A stretch of DNA of 64,000 nucleotides. Source: Actinomadura luteofluorescens (GTDB lineage: Bacteria > Actinomycetota > Actinomycetes > Streptosporangiales > Streptosporangiaceae). The stretch spans positions 8,122,001 through 8,186,000 of the forward strand of contig NZ_JACCBA010000001.1 in NCBI RefSeq assembly GCF_013409365.1. The letters are read 5' to 3'. How positions within the stretch are numbered: position 1 is the stretch's first letter; each line of letters opens with the position of its first letter. Below are positions 56,917-64,000 of the stretch, piece after piece. The notes beneath the pieces were generated by a model. The model did not search any database. It was not told the origin of the DNA and worked only from the letters and a program-made list of their open reading frames with translations. The translations under genes and the position numbers were made by a program.

Positions 56917-57561
56917 GTGCCGAGAGGGGACTGGATGCGGGAGTTGCCCGTGGTCGGGCGGCCGCCCGCCGAGCGCGCGGACGCGGCGCACAACCGCCGC
57001 CGCATCCTGCGCGCGGCCGCGGAGGTGATCGCGACCCGCGGCCCCGAGGCCGTCACCATGGACGAGGTCGCGCGGGCCGCCGGGGTCGGGGTCGGCACCG
57101 TGTACCGCCGCTTCGGCGACCGGGCCCGCCTCGTCTACGCCGTGATCGACGACCGCGAGCGCGACTTCCAGGCCGCCTTCATCCAGGGCCCCCCGCCGCT
57201 CGGCCCGGGCGCCGCCCCCGCCGAGCGCGTCCGCGCCTTCCTGCACGCCCTGGCCGACCGGACCGAGGCCCAGGCGGATCTGCTTCTGATGGCCGAGTCC
57301 GACCCACCCGAGGCCCGCTTCCGCGACGGCTCGTACAGGCTCTACCACCGGCATCTGACGCTGCTGCTCCGCGAGGTCCGCCCGGACGCCGACGCCGCCT
57401 ACCTGGCCGACGCCCTCCTCGCCCCCCTCGCCGCGAACCTGTTCCTCCACCAGCGACGCGCGCGCGGCATGCCACTGGACCGCATCAAGGCCGGGCTGGA
57501 CACGCTCGCCGGCGCCCTCGTCGCACCGCCCGACGCCGCTCCCCAGGAGCGGCCGGGCTGA
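56917..57561 (+). CDS. TetR-family transcriptional regulator
   Basis: A 214-residue regulator with a TetR helix-turn-helix at about residues 27-72 (RRILRAAAEVIATRGPEAV, VARAAGVGVGTVYRRFGDR) and a helical ligand domain with LLMAESDPPEARFRDGSY. It is divergent from the SDR-SMR operon and is its likely repressor. The GTG has no ribosome binding site and begins nine bases after TACGCT, so the message is probably leaderless. The next gene is convergent after 40 bases. Confidence 0.9.
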   Translation: MPRGDWMRELPVVGRPPAERADAAHNRRRILRAAAEVIATRGPEAVTMDEVARAAGVGVGTVYRRFGDRARLVYAVIDDRERDFQAAFIQGPPPLGPGAAPAERVRAFLHALADRTEAQADLLLMAESDPPEARFRDGSYRLYHRHLTLLLREVRPDADAAYLADALLAPLAANLFLHQRRARGMPLDRIKAGLDTLAGALVAPPDAAPQERPG

Positions 57562-57601
57562 TCGTCCATCGGGACGCGGGACGTCCCAGGGCGGACGCCC
57601 C

Positions 57602-58192
57602 TCACAGGCGCGGCGCCAGCAGGGTGAACGCCTGGTCGATGAGGGCGGCGCGGTCGGCGGTGCCGTCCGAGCGCAGCCACTCCCGGGCGGCCACGTCCAG
57701 GGCCGCGCCGGCGGCGGCGGTGAGCAGGTCGGCTGTGAAGGCGTCGAGGGAGGCGCCGGGCCGTTCCCTCAGCGCGGCGCTGATCCGGTCCCGCAACTCG
57801 TCGCGTTTCTGGTGCAGACGGGCTCGGAGCGCCGGGGTCGTCTCGATGAGGCGCATGCCGGTCAGGTCGCGCTGGGCGGCGTGAATGCGCGGCTCCCACT
57901 CGCGCAGAACGGCATGCAGACACTCCCACGCAGTGCCGTCGCAGCGCCGCAAGCGGAGGTCGTCGGCGATGCGCCCGGCGAGCTCGTCGACGTCGCCGAA
58001 CAGCACGTCCTCCTTGGTCGGGAAGTAGCGGAAGAAGCTGCGCTTGGACAGGCCCGCCGCGGCGGCGATGTCCTCGACGGTGGTCCCCTCGTACCCGCGT
58101 TCGATGAACAGTCCCAGCGCGAGTTCGGCCAGTTCGGCGCGCACCGCGCGCCGTGTCCGCTCCCGCAGCCCCATCGTCTCCGCACGTGTCAT
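57602..58192 (-). CDS. TetR-family transcriptional regulator
   Basis: A 196-residue regulator of the AcrR-type TetR group. The helix-turn-helix spans residues 12-58 (ELALGLFIERGYEGTTVEDI, AAGLSKRSFFRYFPTKEDVL). The ligand domain includes MRLIETTPALRARLHQKRDE, common in mycofactocin-system-like and other actinobacterial TetR proteins. The ATG at 58192 is chosen because TATCCT lies seven bases upstream (leaderless); an ATG six codons later is possible. It is divergent from an SDR gene, with repeated TGGCACTC words between them, and probably represses that gene. Confidence 0.88.
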   Translation of the reverse strand: MTRAETMGLRERTRRAVRAELAELALGLFIERGYEGTTVEDIAAAAGLSKRSFFRYFPTKEDVLFGDVDELAGRIADDLRLRRCDGTAWECLHAVLREWEPRIHAAQRDLTGMRLIETTPALRARLHQKRDELRDRISAALRERPGASLDAFTADLLTAAAGAALDVAAREWLRSDGTADRAALIDQAFTLLAPRL

Positions 58193-58209
58193 GCACCGAG
58201 GATAGATTA

Positions 58210-58243
58210 TGGCACTCAACGCTAAACATGGCACTCGGTGACA
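58210..58243. promoter_or_regulatory. Repeated TGGCACTC sites between TetR and SDR genes
   Basis: TGGCACTC occurs at 58210-58217 and 58229-58236, 19 bases apart. The second is part of TGGCACTCGGTGACA (58229-58243), a near-palindrome with one mismatch. Their place between a TetR gene and its divergent neighbour suggests operator sites. Confidence 0.5.
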
Positions 58244-58278
58244 TATGCTGTGTCCGTCAGAGATGCGAGGAGAAGGCC

Positions 58279-59175
58279 ATGCATGGCAAGACCGCCCTGG
58301 TGACCGGCAGTACTGCGGGGATCGGCCGGGAGACCGCTCGGAGGCTGGCCCTGATGGGCGCCGACGTGATCCTCGTCGGACGGAACCCCGAACGCGCGAG
58401 GGCCGCCGCCGGCGAACTGTCACGGGAGGCCGCCGGCAGAGTCGTGGCGCTGACCGCGGACCTGTCCGACATGGCCGGCCAGCGCCGTCTCGCCGAGCAG
58501 GTCACCGAGCGTTACGACCGCCTCGACGTGCTGGTCAACAACGCCGGGGGCATGAACGCCGAACGGCGGCTCACCCGGGACGGCGTCGAGGCCACGTTCG
58601 CCGTGAACGTCCTCGCGCCGTACGCCCTCACCTGCCTGCTGCTGCCGCTGCTGCGCGCGGCCGGCAAGGCGCGCGTGGTCAACCTGACGGGCGGCATGCC
58701 CGACGGGACGATCGATCCCGGCAACCTCCAGGGCGAGAAGAAGTACCTCGGCTGGACGTTCGCGCACTACAACCAGGCCAAGACAGCGCTCATGGCGATG
58801 AGCCACCGGTTCGCCTCCCGGCTGGAGGACGGGGAGGTGACCGTGAACGTGGCCTACCCGGGCCACGCCTACACGCCCGGGAACCAGGCCACACCCATGC
58901 GCGCCTTCCCCTACCTCTACCGGCCCGCCGCCCCGCTGATCAGGCTGCTGGGGCCGCTCCTGCTGTCGGACATGGGCAAGGCCTCGCATTCCAGCGTCCA
59001 CCTGGCGTCGAGTCCGGAGATGGAGGGCGTGACCGGCGTGTACGTCAACGCCCGGGCGTGCCGCGCAGCCTGGCCGTCAGGAGCGCTTGACACGCAAGCG
59101 CAGCAGGCGGTGTGGTCGGAGTGCGAACGCCTCAGCGGTCTGGACCCGGATCGGGACCGGCCCGTCAGATCATGA
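58279..59175 (+). CDS. Short-chain dehydrogenase (retinol-dehydrogenase-like)
   Basis: A 298-residue SDR of the larger RDH/WWOX-like type. It shows [20 protein letters not shown] at residue 5, [15 protein letters not shown] near 88, Ser in VVNLTGG, and [14 protein letters not shown] as the Tyr-x3-Lys motif near 172. It probably reduces or oxidises a lipophilic alcohol or ketone. GAGGAG lies seven bases before the ATG at 58279. It is divergent from a TetR gene with repeated operator-like words between. Confidence 0.88.
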   Translation: MHGKTALVTGSTAGIGRETARRLALMGADVILVGRNPERARAAAGELSREAAGRVVALTADLSDMAGQRRLAEQVTERYDRLDVLVNNAGGMNAERRLTRDGVEATFAVNVLAPYALTCLLLPLLRAAGKARVVNLTGGMPDGTIDPGNLQGEKKYLGWTFAHYNQAKTALMAMSHRFASRLEDGEVTVNVAYPGHAYTPGNQATPMRAFPYLYRPAAPLIRLLGPLLLSDMGKASHSSVHLASSPEMEGVTGVYVNARACRAAWPSGALDTQAQQAVWSECERLSGLDPDRDRPVRS

Positions 59176-59227
59176 ATCGTCCCGGAAAGCCCTTATCGGA
59201 TGGACGGCGGGCGGTCAGACTGGGGGA

Positions 59228-60631
59228 GTGAGCGACTTCGATCTCCTCGTCCTCGGCTCGGGGCCCGGCGGCCAGCGCGCGGCCATCGCCGCCGCCAAGC
59301 TCGGCCGCAGGGTCGGCATCGTCGACCGCCGCGACATGTTGGGCGGCGTCTGCATCAACACCGGCACGATCCCGTCCAAGACGCTCCGCGAGGCCGTCCT
59401 CTACCTGACCGGGCTCAACCAGCGCGAGCTGTACGGGCAGAGCTACCGGGTCAAGGAAGAGATCACCGTCGCCGACCTCGGGATGCGCACCCAGCACGTC
59501 ATCGGCCGCGAGACCGACGTCGTCCGCAGCCAGCTCGCCCGCAACCGCGTGACCGTTCTGCCCGGCACCGGCCGCTTCCTGGAGCCCGACACGGTCGCCG
59601 TCAGCGGGACCGGCGACCGCGAGCAGAAGGTCACCGCCGACCGCATCGTGATCGCCACGGGCACCCGCCCCGCACGGCCCGACACCGTCGACTTCGACGA
59701 CCGCACGATCATCGACTCCGACGGCATCATCCACATGGACCGCATCCCCGAGACCATGGTCGTCGTCGGCGCCGGCGTGATCGGCATCGAGTACGCCTCG
59801 ATGTTCGCCGCGCTCGGCACCAAGGTCACCGTCGTCGAGCGGCGCGACCGCATGCTCGACTTCTGCGACCTGGAGATCGTCGAGGCGCTCAAGTACCACC
59901 TGCGCGACCTGGCCGTCACCTTCCGGTTCCGCGAGAGCGTCGCGTCCGTCGAGCGGATGGCGCACGGCGCGATCACCGTCCTGGAGAGCGGCAAACGGAT
60001 CCCCGCCGACACCGTCATGTACTCCGCCGGACGCCACGGCATGACCGGCGACCTGTGCCTGGAGGCCGCGGGCCTCACCGCCGACCACCGCGGCCGGATC
60101 AAGGTCGACGGGCACTACCGCACCGAGGTCCCGCACATCTACGCGGTCGGGGACGTGATCGGGTTCCCCTCGCTCGCGGCCACCTCGATGGAACAGGGCC
60201 GCCTCGCCGCCCACCACGCCTGCGACGAACCGGTCTCGCAGATCCACGAGACCCAGCCCATCGGCATCTACACCATCCCCGAGATCAGCTTCGTCGGCCG
60301 CACCGAGGACGCCCTGACCGAGGCCAAGGTCCCCTTCGAGGTGGGCGTCTCCCGCTACCGCGAGCTCGCCCGCGGCCAGATCATCGGGGACTCCTACGGG
60401 ATGCTGAAACTCCTCGTCTCACCCGAGGACCGCAGGCTCCTCGGCGTCCACGTCTTCGGCACCGGTGCCACCGAGCTCGTCCACATCGGCCAGACCGTCA
60501 TGGGCTGCGGCGGCACCATCGACTACCTGGTCAACGCCGTCTTCAACTACCCCACCCTCGCCGAGTCCTACAAGGTCGCCGCCCTGGACGCGATGAACAA
60601 GATGCGCCACATCGCGCGGCTGTCCGGCTAG
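59228..60631 (+). CDS. sthA: Soluble Si-specific NAD(P)+ transhydrogenase
   Basis: A 467-residue flavoprotein of the pyridine-nucleotide disulfide oxidoreductase family. The FAD motif [20 protein letters not shown] is at the N-terminus. The active-site region [17 protein letters not shown] has only the first Cys, with Thr at the second position, which separates SthA from lipoamide dehydrogenases and fits hydride exchange between NADH and NADP. The NAD-binding [20 protein letters not shown] and the dimer-interface [23 protein letters not shown] are complete. The GTG start is near a TTATCG/CAGACT promoter-like pair with 17-base spacing (59193-59221). It shares a CTAG stop overlap with the convergent SsgB-like gene. 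Confidence 0.93.
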   Translation: MSDFDLLVLGSGPGGQRAAIAAAKLGRRVGIVDRRDMLGGVCINTGTIPSKTLREAVLYLTGLNQRELYGQSYRVKEEITVADLGMRTQHVIGRETDVVRSQLARNRVTVLPGTGRFLEPDTVAVSGTGDREQKVTADRIVIATGTRPARPDTVDFDDRTIIDSDGIIHMDRIPETMVVVGAGVIGIEYASMFAALGTKVTVVERRDRMLDFCDLEIVEALKYHLRDLAVTFRFRESVASVERMAHGAITVLESGKRIPADTVMYSAGRHGMTGDLCLEAAGLTADHRGRIKVDGHYRTEVPHIYAVGDVIGFPSLAATSMEQGRLAAHHACDEPVSQIHETQPIGIYTIPEISFVGRTEDALTEAKVPFEVGVSRYRELARGQIIGDSYGMLKLLVSPEDRRLLGVHVFGTGATELVHIGQTVMGCGGTIDYLVNAVFNYPTLAESYKVAALDAMNKMRHIARLSG

Positions 60632-61041
60632 GACGGCCAGAGCAGGTTCTCCAGCTCGGCGTCGATGTCGATGAACTCGCTCTCCTCACCCGCGGGCACC
60701 GCCTGGTACGTCCGGTGGAGGAAGTCGGCGAGAGGCGAGAGCGGCACCTCGAACAGCGCGTCCCCGAACGGGGAGGACAGTGCGATGTTGAGCGTGCCGT
60801 CGTCCTCGCCCGGCCAGACCTCGACGTCCCCGTCCCCGACCTTGCGCACGATGCCGACGGTGAGCAGCTCCCGAGCGAAGATCCACTCGACCGGCTCGTC
60901 GTCGCCCACGTAGAAGGCCATCCGGATCGCGTACGGGTCGTCGGCCGCGTACTCCAGCCCGGCCAGCAGAGGGACGGTCGTGCGGTCGGGGACGACGAGA
61001 CGAAGGCCCAGCTCTGCTGAGACGGTGGTACTGCTGTTCAT
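60628..61041 (-). CDS. ssgB: SsgA/SsgB-family sporulation and cell-division protein
   Basis: A 137-residue SsgA-like protein closest in layout to SsgB, which recruits FtsZ to sporulation septa in filamentous actinomycetes. Family features are [20 protein letters not shown] at the N-terminus, [29 protein letters not shown] and [16 protein letters not shown]. The ATG at 61041 is preferred because GAGGGA stands six bases upstream and it gives the family's usual N-terminus; the ATG two codons earlier touches the ribosome binding site. The tail is acidic. The symbol is by resemblance; other SsgA-like paralogues cannot be excluded. Presence of this family points to a sporulating actinomycete. Confidence 0.88.
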   Translation of the reverse strand: MNSSTTVSAELGLRLVVPDRTTVPLLAGLEYAADDPYAIRMAFYVGDDEPVEWIFARELLTVGIVRKVGDGDVEVWPGEDDGTLNIALSSPFGDALFEVPLSPLADFLHRTYQAVPAGEESEFIDIDAELENLLWPS

Positions 61042-61328
61042 GGCCATTCCCTCTTACGTCGGTCCCGCTGGCTCACGGGGTGCTCCGGTGGCGGTACTCC
61101 TTCTCACCGACATCCCCGCGATCTATGACGCCTAACTGCCTGAACTCGGCCGAACATTCCGGCGTCCCCGGCGTTTGTGATCCATCTCACCATAGCAAAA
61201 CCCGCGTCTGACCTGGGCAAAAGCGGATCATTCGCAACTTTCCTTCGCCCCGCCCGCCCTGCCCCGCAGCCCGATCCGCACGCTCCCCCCGCCCCCCGAG
61301 GGCCCATCCGCTGCCTTAGGGTAAAACG
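61042..61328. other. Intergenic region between ssgB-like and PGPGW genes
   Basis: These 287 bases separate two divergent genes and show no coding frame. The middle (61180-61250) is relatively AT-rich and presumably holds the ssgB promoter; on the minus strand TATGGT with a TG two bases upstream (near 61195) is a possible extended -10 box. TAGGGT (61317-61322) is a good -10 candidate for the rightward gene. Confidence 0.4.
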
Positions 61329-61754
61329 GTGGCAATAAATCATGAAAAGGACGCTCCACCACCGGAGCCGCGCCTCTCGCACCGCTTCCGCGCCCGGATC
61401 CGGCGCAACCCCCTCCTCAACACCGCCTGGCGCGCCGGCGTCTTCCTCACCGGCGCCGCCGTCCTCACCGGCGGCCTGATCATGATGGTGACCCCCGGCC
61501 CCGGCCTCCTCGGCATCGTCATCGGCCTGGCCATCCTCGCCACCGAGTTCGCCTGGGCCCAGCGCGCCCTCCACCGCGCCAGAACCGCCGCCGACCGCGC
61601 CAAGGAAAAAGCCCTCGACCCCCGTACCCGCCGCCGCAACACCATCCTCGGCGCCCTCACGGCCGCCGCCCTCGCCGCAGCCCTGACCGCCTACCTGGTC
61701 GTCTACGGCACGACGCTGCCCTGGAACATCGAAGACCCCACCTTCTGGACCTGA
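61329..61754 (+). CDS. Small membrane protein of the PGPGW type
   Basis: A 141-residue protein with a basic cytoplasmic N-terminus and two hydrophobic segments around VTPGPGLLGIVIGLAILATEF (about residues 38-75). A positively charged middle with helical heptads (AQRALHRARTAADRAKEKAL) and a last membrane segment (about 108-128) follow. The PGPG turn identifies the TIGR02611/PGPGW family of uncharacterised actinobacterial membrane proteins. The GTG has no ribosome binding site and lies seven bases after TAGGGT, so it is probably leaderless. Confidence 0.82.
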   Translation: MAINHEKDAPPPEPRLSHRFRARIRRNPLLNTAWRAGVFLTGAAVLTGGLIMMVTPGPGLLGIVIGLAILATEFAWAQRALHRARTAADRAKEKALDPRTRRRNTILGALTAAALAAALTAYLVVYGTTLPWNIEDPTFWT

Positions 61755-61878
61755 CCAGTCACCAAGCGTAACCAATCAACTCCCGCCCGTCCCCCAACCC
61801 GCCGCGAGCCCGAAACCAGCGCGCGACCACCCCCCGACATGCGCTAAAGTTTCCGACGTCGGAACGCACGTTCCGCAG

Positions 61879-61950
61879 GGGCGATTAGCTCAGTGGGAGA
61901 GCGCTTCGTTCACACCGAAGAGGCCACTGGTTCGAACCCAGTATCGCCCA
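61879..61950 (+). tRNA. tRNA-Val (CAC), host of the integrated element
   Basis: Complete cloverleaf: acceptor GGGCGAT/ATCGCCC, D-arm AGCTCAGTGGGAGAGC, anticodon stem CTTCG/CGAAG around loop TTCACAC (anticodon CAC), and T-loop GGTTCGAACCC. A possible -10 box TAAAGT (61845-61850) and a perfect palindrome TTCCGACGTCGGAA (61851-61864) precede it. An integrase gene points at its 3' end, so the 3' part of the gene is very probably the attachment site. Confidence 0.95.
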
Positions 61951-61972
61951 CCCCGTTGTAGCAGGTCAGACT

Positions 61973-62002
61973 AGGTCTCGGAGATCATTCCGAGACCTTT
62001 TT
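61973..62002 (+). terminator. Rho-independent terminator after tRNA-Val
   Basis: AGGTCTCGGA (61973-61982) pairs perfectly with TCCGAGACCT (61989-61998) around the loop GATCAT and is followed by TTTT. This is the only classical stem plus T-tract terminator seen in the window, and its composition is less GC-rich than the others. It lies just inside the presumed element and can end transcripts from both the tRNA and the integrase side. Confidence 0.85.
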
Positions 62003-62052
62003 CGATCTTGAGGCCCCTCCGGGAGCCAAACGGGGAGCCACCGCTCCCAGAC

Positions 62053-63234
62053 TTACGCGGACTTGCTCTGACCGAAGACCGTGTTCATGGTCTCGGCGCC
62101 CTTGGTGATGACCGGCCTCAGCTGGTGCCGGTAGACCTTCTCGGTGACTGCCGTTCCGGCGTGCCCGACCAGGTCGGCGATCGTCTCCAACGGCACCCCG
62201 CTGTCACTCATGATCGAGACGAACGAGTGGCGGAGCTCGCGAGGAGTCCACTCGTCACCGATCCCGGCCCGCGACGTGATCAGCCGGAAGCTGCGCCGCA
62301 CGTTCCCGGCGGCCAGGGCCGTCCCGGTCCTCGTGCAGAACACCAGACCAGTGTCCTGCCAGACCTCACCCGCCTTCAGGCGCTGAACGGCCTGGCGCGC
62401 ATGGTGCCTGCGCAGGGCGTCCGCCGCCTGTCCGGGGAGCTCAAGCGTGCGGCGAGACTTCTTGGTCTTGGTGTCGCCGTGGACCCGCACGGAGCGCCAC
62501 ACGTACAGGGCGAACCTGGTGTGATCGAAGCCGGCTTCGCTCACCGACCGGAACCTTTCTTTCCCCTCGTCCCAGGCGATGACGTGCGCCCACTGCAGAG
62601 CACGTGCCTCTTCGGTGCGGATGCCGACCATCAGGCTGAGCACCACGTAGGCGTGCAGCGGGGACGACTCGGCCTGTTCCAGGACGGCGTTGGCCTGGGC
62701 GAGCGTGAGCGCCTTGCTCGGCCGCCCGGCCCTCCCGCGAGGCGTCGTGACGAGTTCCGCCACGTTGCGTGCGATCTTGTCTCGGGCCTGCGCATGCCGG
62801 ATCGAGCGCTTGAGGATCGAGTGGACTCCTTGCAGGGACCGCGTTGACAGCCTGCCAGTGAGTCCGTCGAGCCACTCGTCCACGTCGTCGGCGCGGAGCT
62901 CGGTGAGCTTGGCCCTGCCGAGATAGGGGATGACGTGCTTCTCGGCGAGGATGCGGTTGGTGGTGACCGTTTGGGCGTCACGTCCCTTGAGCCCCTTGGA
63001 CAACCAGTCGTCGACCGCGTCGCCGACCGTGTAGTACGCGGTGCTCTTGATGCCGGCCTCCAGCTCCTTGACGGCACTGACGAGCTTGTCCCGGACCTCG
63101 GTCTTGGTCTTCCCCTTCCTCTTGAGCCGCTTGCGCTTACCGCTCGAAGCGAAGCCGAGCGAGATGGCACCCGTCCAGCCATCTCCTTCCTCGTAGATCG
63201 ACCCTTCGTACTTACCGATCAGGATCTTTGCCAC
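62053..63234 (-). CDS. int: Tyrosine-recombinase integrase
   Basis: A 393-residue phage/ICE-type integrase. An N-terminal basic segment and AP2-like DNA-binding region (about 1-65), a core-binding SAM-like domain (about 68-150) and the catalytic domain (about 165-385) are recognised. Catalytic motifs are GIRTEEARAL (first Arg), RELRHSFVS (His-x2-Arg box), LVGHAGT (second His) and VYRH (nucleophile Tyr). The GTG start lies six bases after GGAGGAGG. It sits next to the 3' end of tRNA-Val(CAC) and is transcribed towards it, the normal layout for elements integrated in tRNA genes. Its base composition is visibly less GC-rich than neighbouring chromosomal genes. Confidence 0.93.
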   Translation of the reverse strand: MAKILIGKYEGSIYEEGDGWTGAISLGFASSGKRKRLKRKGKTKTEVRDKLVSAVKELEAGIKSTAYYTVGDAVDDWLSKGLKGRDAQTVTTNRILAEKHVIPYLGRAKLTELRADDVDEWLDGLTGRLSTRSLQGVHSILKRSIRHAQARDKIARNVAELVTTPRGRAGRPSKALTLAQANAVLEQAESSPLHAYVVLSLMVGIRTEEARALQWAHVIAWDEGKERFRSVSEAGFDHTRFALYVWRSVRVHGDTKTKKSRRTLELPGQAADALRRHHARQAVQRLKAGEVWQDTGLVFCTRTGTALAAGNVRRSFRLITSRAGIGDEWTPRELRHSFVSIMSDSGVPLETIADLVGHAGTAVTEKVYRHQLRPVITKGAETMNTVFGQSKSA

Positions 63235-63383
63235 TGCATTCCTCCTCCTACCTGTAGTTCGCGATCGCCTCTGTGGGCCCCTGGCCCTGAGGCGCCTGGG
63301 CCTTCACCTGCGCCCAGCCAGGCGCATCGTGAAGGGCTTCGCCCGCACATTGGCAGGCGTGGGCACCTCTCTCGGACTGCCAC
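63219..63383 (-). CDS. Possible 54-residue leader protein upstream of int
   Basis: A GTG at 63383 stands six bases after AAAGGAGGTGA, a near-perfect complement of the 16S rRNA 3' end, so ribosomes should start here. The frame runs 54 codons and ends 16 bases inside int. The product is Cys-, Gly- and Arg-rich (MAVRERCPRLPMCGRSPSR) and does not resemble an excisionase; codon usage is unlike genes here. It may be a real small protein, or a leader whose translation controls int through the hairpins at 63290-63340. Confidence 0.35.
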   Translation of the reverse strand: MAVRERCPRLPMCGRSPSRCAWLGAGEGPGASGPGAHRGDRELQVGGGMQWQRS

Positions 63384-63389
63384 TAGTCA

Positions 63390-63500
63390 CCTCCTTTGAG
63401 CATGTTTGCGCTCCATACTATCACGATCAGTACTTTTTCTTTAACTTAGAGTGAGATGCATCTGACGTAGAGCCTATAATTGATCTACGATGTAAGGGAG
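63390..63500. promoter_or_regulatory. AT-rich divergent control region of the integrated element
   Basis: This is the most AT-rich stretch of the window. Rightwards, a perfect TATAAT (63475-63480) lies between the arms of an inverted repeat CGTAGA (63466-63471) and TCTACG (63484-63489), as expected for a repressor-controlled promoter. Leftwards, the minus strand shows TAGTAT near 63418 with a TG two bases upstream and TTAAAG 18 bases before it, a plausible int promoter. The layout resembles a phage-type switch region. Confidence 0.55.
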
Positions 63501-63509
63501 TTGGCTGGC

Positions 63510-63895
63510 TTGCTGAATGAACACCCATCAGGGATCGATCAACGTCAACCATCTGGGCTGCCACGGTCACTGGCGCCTTCTGACTCACCCTCCTACGACT
63601 TCGTCGACCGGGGTGAGTTGCCCGTGCCGCTGGCAGGATCGGAGGACCGCAAGTTCGACGCGCAGGTCGCCCGCGCCAAGCTTCTCGTCGACCTGTACTG
63701 CGACGCCCAACGATTCCGGGAACAAGCCTGGTCGCTCTACCCCAGATCGTCACCCGACCACTCGGTACCGAGCTCGTCGCGACCAAGCTCCCGCCGACCC
63801 GCGACCAGAAGGCGTCAACGCTCGGTCTCGCCTACGACGCGATCGAGTCCCAGGAGCCACAGAACGCCGACCACGAGGCGCCCTCGCCAGAGTGA
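63510..63895 (+). pseudogene. Frameshifted gene of the integrated element, function unknown
   Basis: From a TTG nine bases after GGGAG (63496-63500), a frame reads through RKFDAQVARAKLLVDLYC and REQAWSLYP to about 63743. There the coding signal moves to another frame, QIVTRPLGTELVATKLPP, continuing to a TGA at 63893-63895. The switch occurs in a run of four Cs; one extra C would restore a single frame of about 128 codons. The helical second half ends LAYDAIESQEPQ. It could be an inactivated gene or a sequencing error. No family is recognised. The start is uncertain; GTG codons near 63612-63630 could also serve. Confidence 0.5.
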
Positions 63896-63904
63896 CGGCG
63901 GAGT

Positions 63905-63950
63905 GCCGTGTTTCTGCAGGTGGCATCCACGCGAACTGCGGAAACACGGC
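63905..63950. terminator. Long hairpin after the frameshifted gene
   Basis: GCCGTGTTTCTGCAG (63905-63919) pairs with CTGCGGAAACACGGC (63936-63950) over 15 positions with one G-T wobble and a 16-base loop. It begins ten bases after the stop at 63895 and probably ends transcription. Its sequence GTGTTTC-GCAG recurs at 13746-13757, so it may be a dispersed intergenic repeat. The remaining 50 bases to the window end show nothing recognisable. Confidence 0.6.
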
Positions 63951-64000
63951 GAGTCGGCGTCAGGCTTGCTGCTCGGCTGAGCCGCTGGGCGAGAAGTAGG

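Noticed and set aside
63517..63999. Open frame of 160 codons starting at an ATG
   Set aside because: It is rich in Arg, Ser and Thr in an unrelated frame and runs antagonistically to the better coding frames that contain RKFDAQVARAKLL and QIVTRPLGTEL; the ATG is 16 bases from the nearest ribosome binding site.
1..64000. CRISPR array, rRNA genes, replication origin, insertion sequences
   Set aside because: No regularly spaced direct repeats, no rRNA-like segments, no DnaA-box cluster and no transposase frames were seen.

Overview
The window is a very GC-rich chromosomal segment from a filamentous actinomycete. Support comes from a complete conservon operon (cvnA-D), an SsgB-like sporulation protein, an F420-dependent LLM oxidoreductase, a polyphosphate glucokinase, a streptogrisin-type protease, and frequent GTG and leaderless starts. 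The gene content fits the Streptosporangiales (Actinomadura and relatives) best, but that placement is inference; no marker here proves the genus.

Layout. 1-6.1 kb: fragment of a small membrane protein, a small helical protein, an acyl-CoA dehydrogenase with a divergent TetR regulator, and the cvn operon. 6.5-15.4 kb: secreted M28 aminopeptidase, LLM oxidoreductase, DNA polymerase I, inorganic pyrophosphatase, an aromatic-hydroxylase-like flavoprotein and a carotenoid-desaturase-like flavoprotein. 15.5-21.8 kb: a 949-residue PcfJ-like protein of unknown function and a two-gene membrane operon (sulfatase-fold enzyme plus GT39-type glycosyltransferase). 21.9-36.7 kb: a carbohydrate locus. One arm encodes an AgaS-type SIS protein, a tagatose-6-phosphate-kinase-like PfkB and a class II aldolase, preceded by a secreted putative glycosidase. 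The other arm encodes a DeoR regulator, GH4 glycosidase, PfkB kinase, an ABC importer without its own ATPase, and a secreted PIG-L deacetylase carrying a CBM9-like domain. Together these suggest uptake and breakdown of an N-acetylated amino-sugar polymer, most likely galactosamine-based. 36.8-43 kb: secreted protease, two TerD genes, a DinB-like protein, an ArsR-SRPBCC fusion and an MFS transporter. 43-46.6 kb: remains of a GH71 glucanase gene, a tandem repeat, a tRNA Gly-Cys-Val operon, and pabB/pabC. 46.7-54.9 kb: a six-gene operon (complete ABC importer, PHP phosphoesterase-like protein, GH38 alpha-mannosidase) that reads as a mannoside import and breakdown system. 55-61.8 kb: polyphosphate glucokinase, SMR exporter, two SDR/TetR pairs, soluble transhydrogenase, SsgB-like protein and a small membrane protein. 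61.9-64 kb: a tRNA-Val gene carrying the end of an integrated element: terminator, tyrosine integrase, AT-rich control region and a frameshifted gene.

Two organisational features recur. Five of the ten convergent protein-coding gene pairs overlap by exactly four bases, with both stop codons read from one CTAG or TTAA. Several regulators and small genes start 6-9 bases after a TANNNT -10 box and have no ribosome binding site, so they are probably leaderless.
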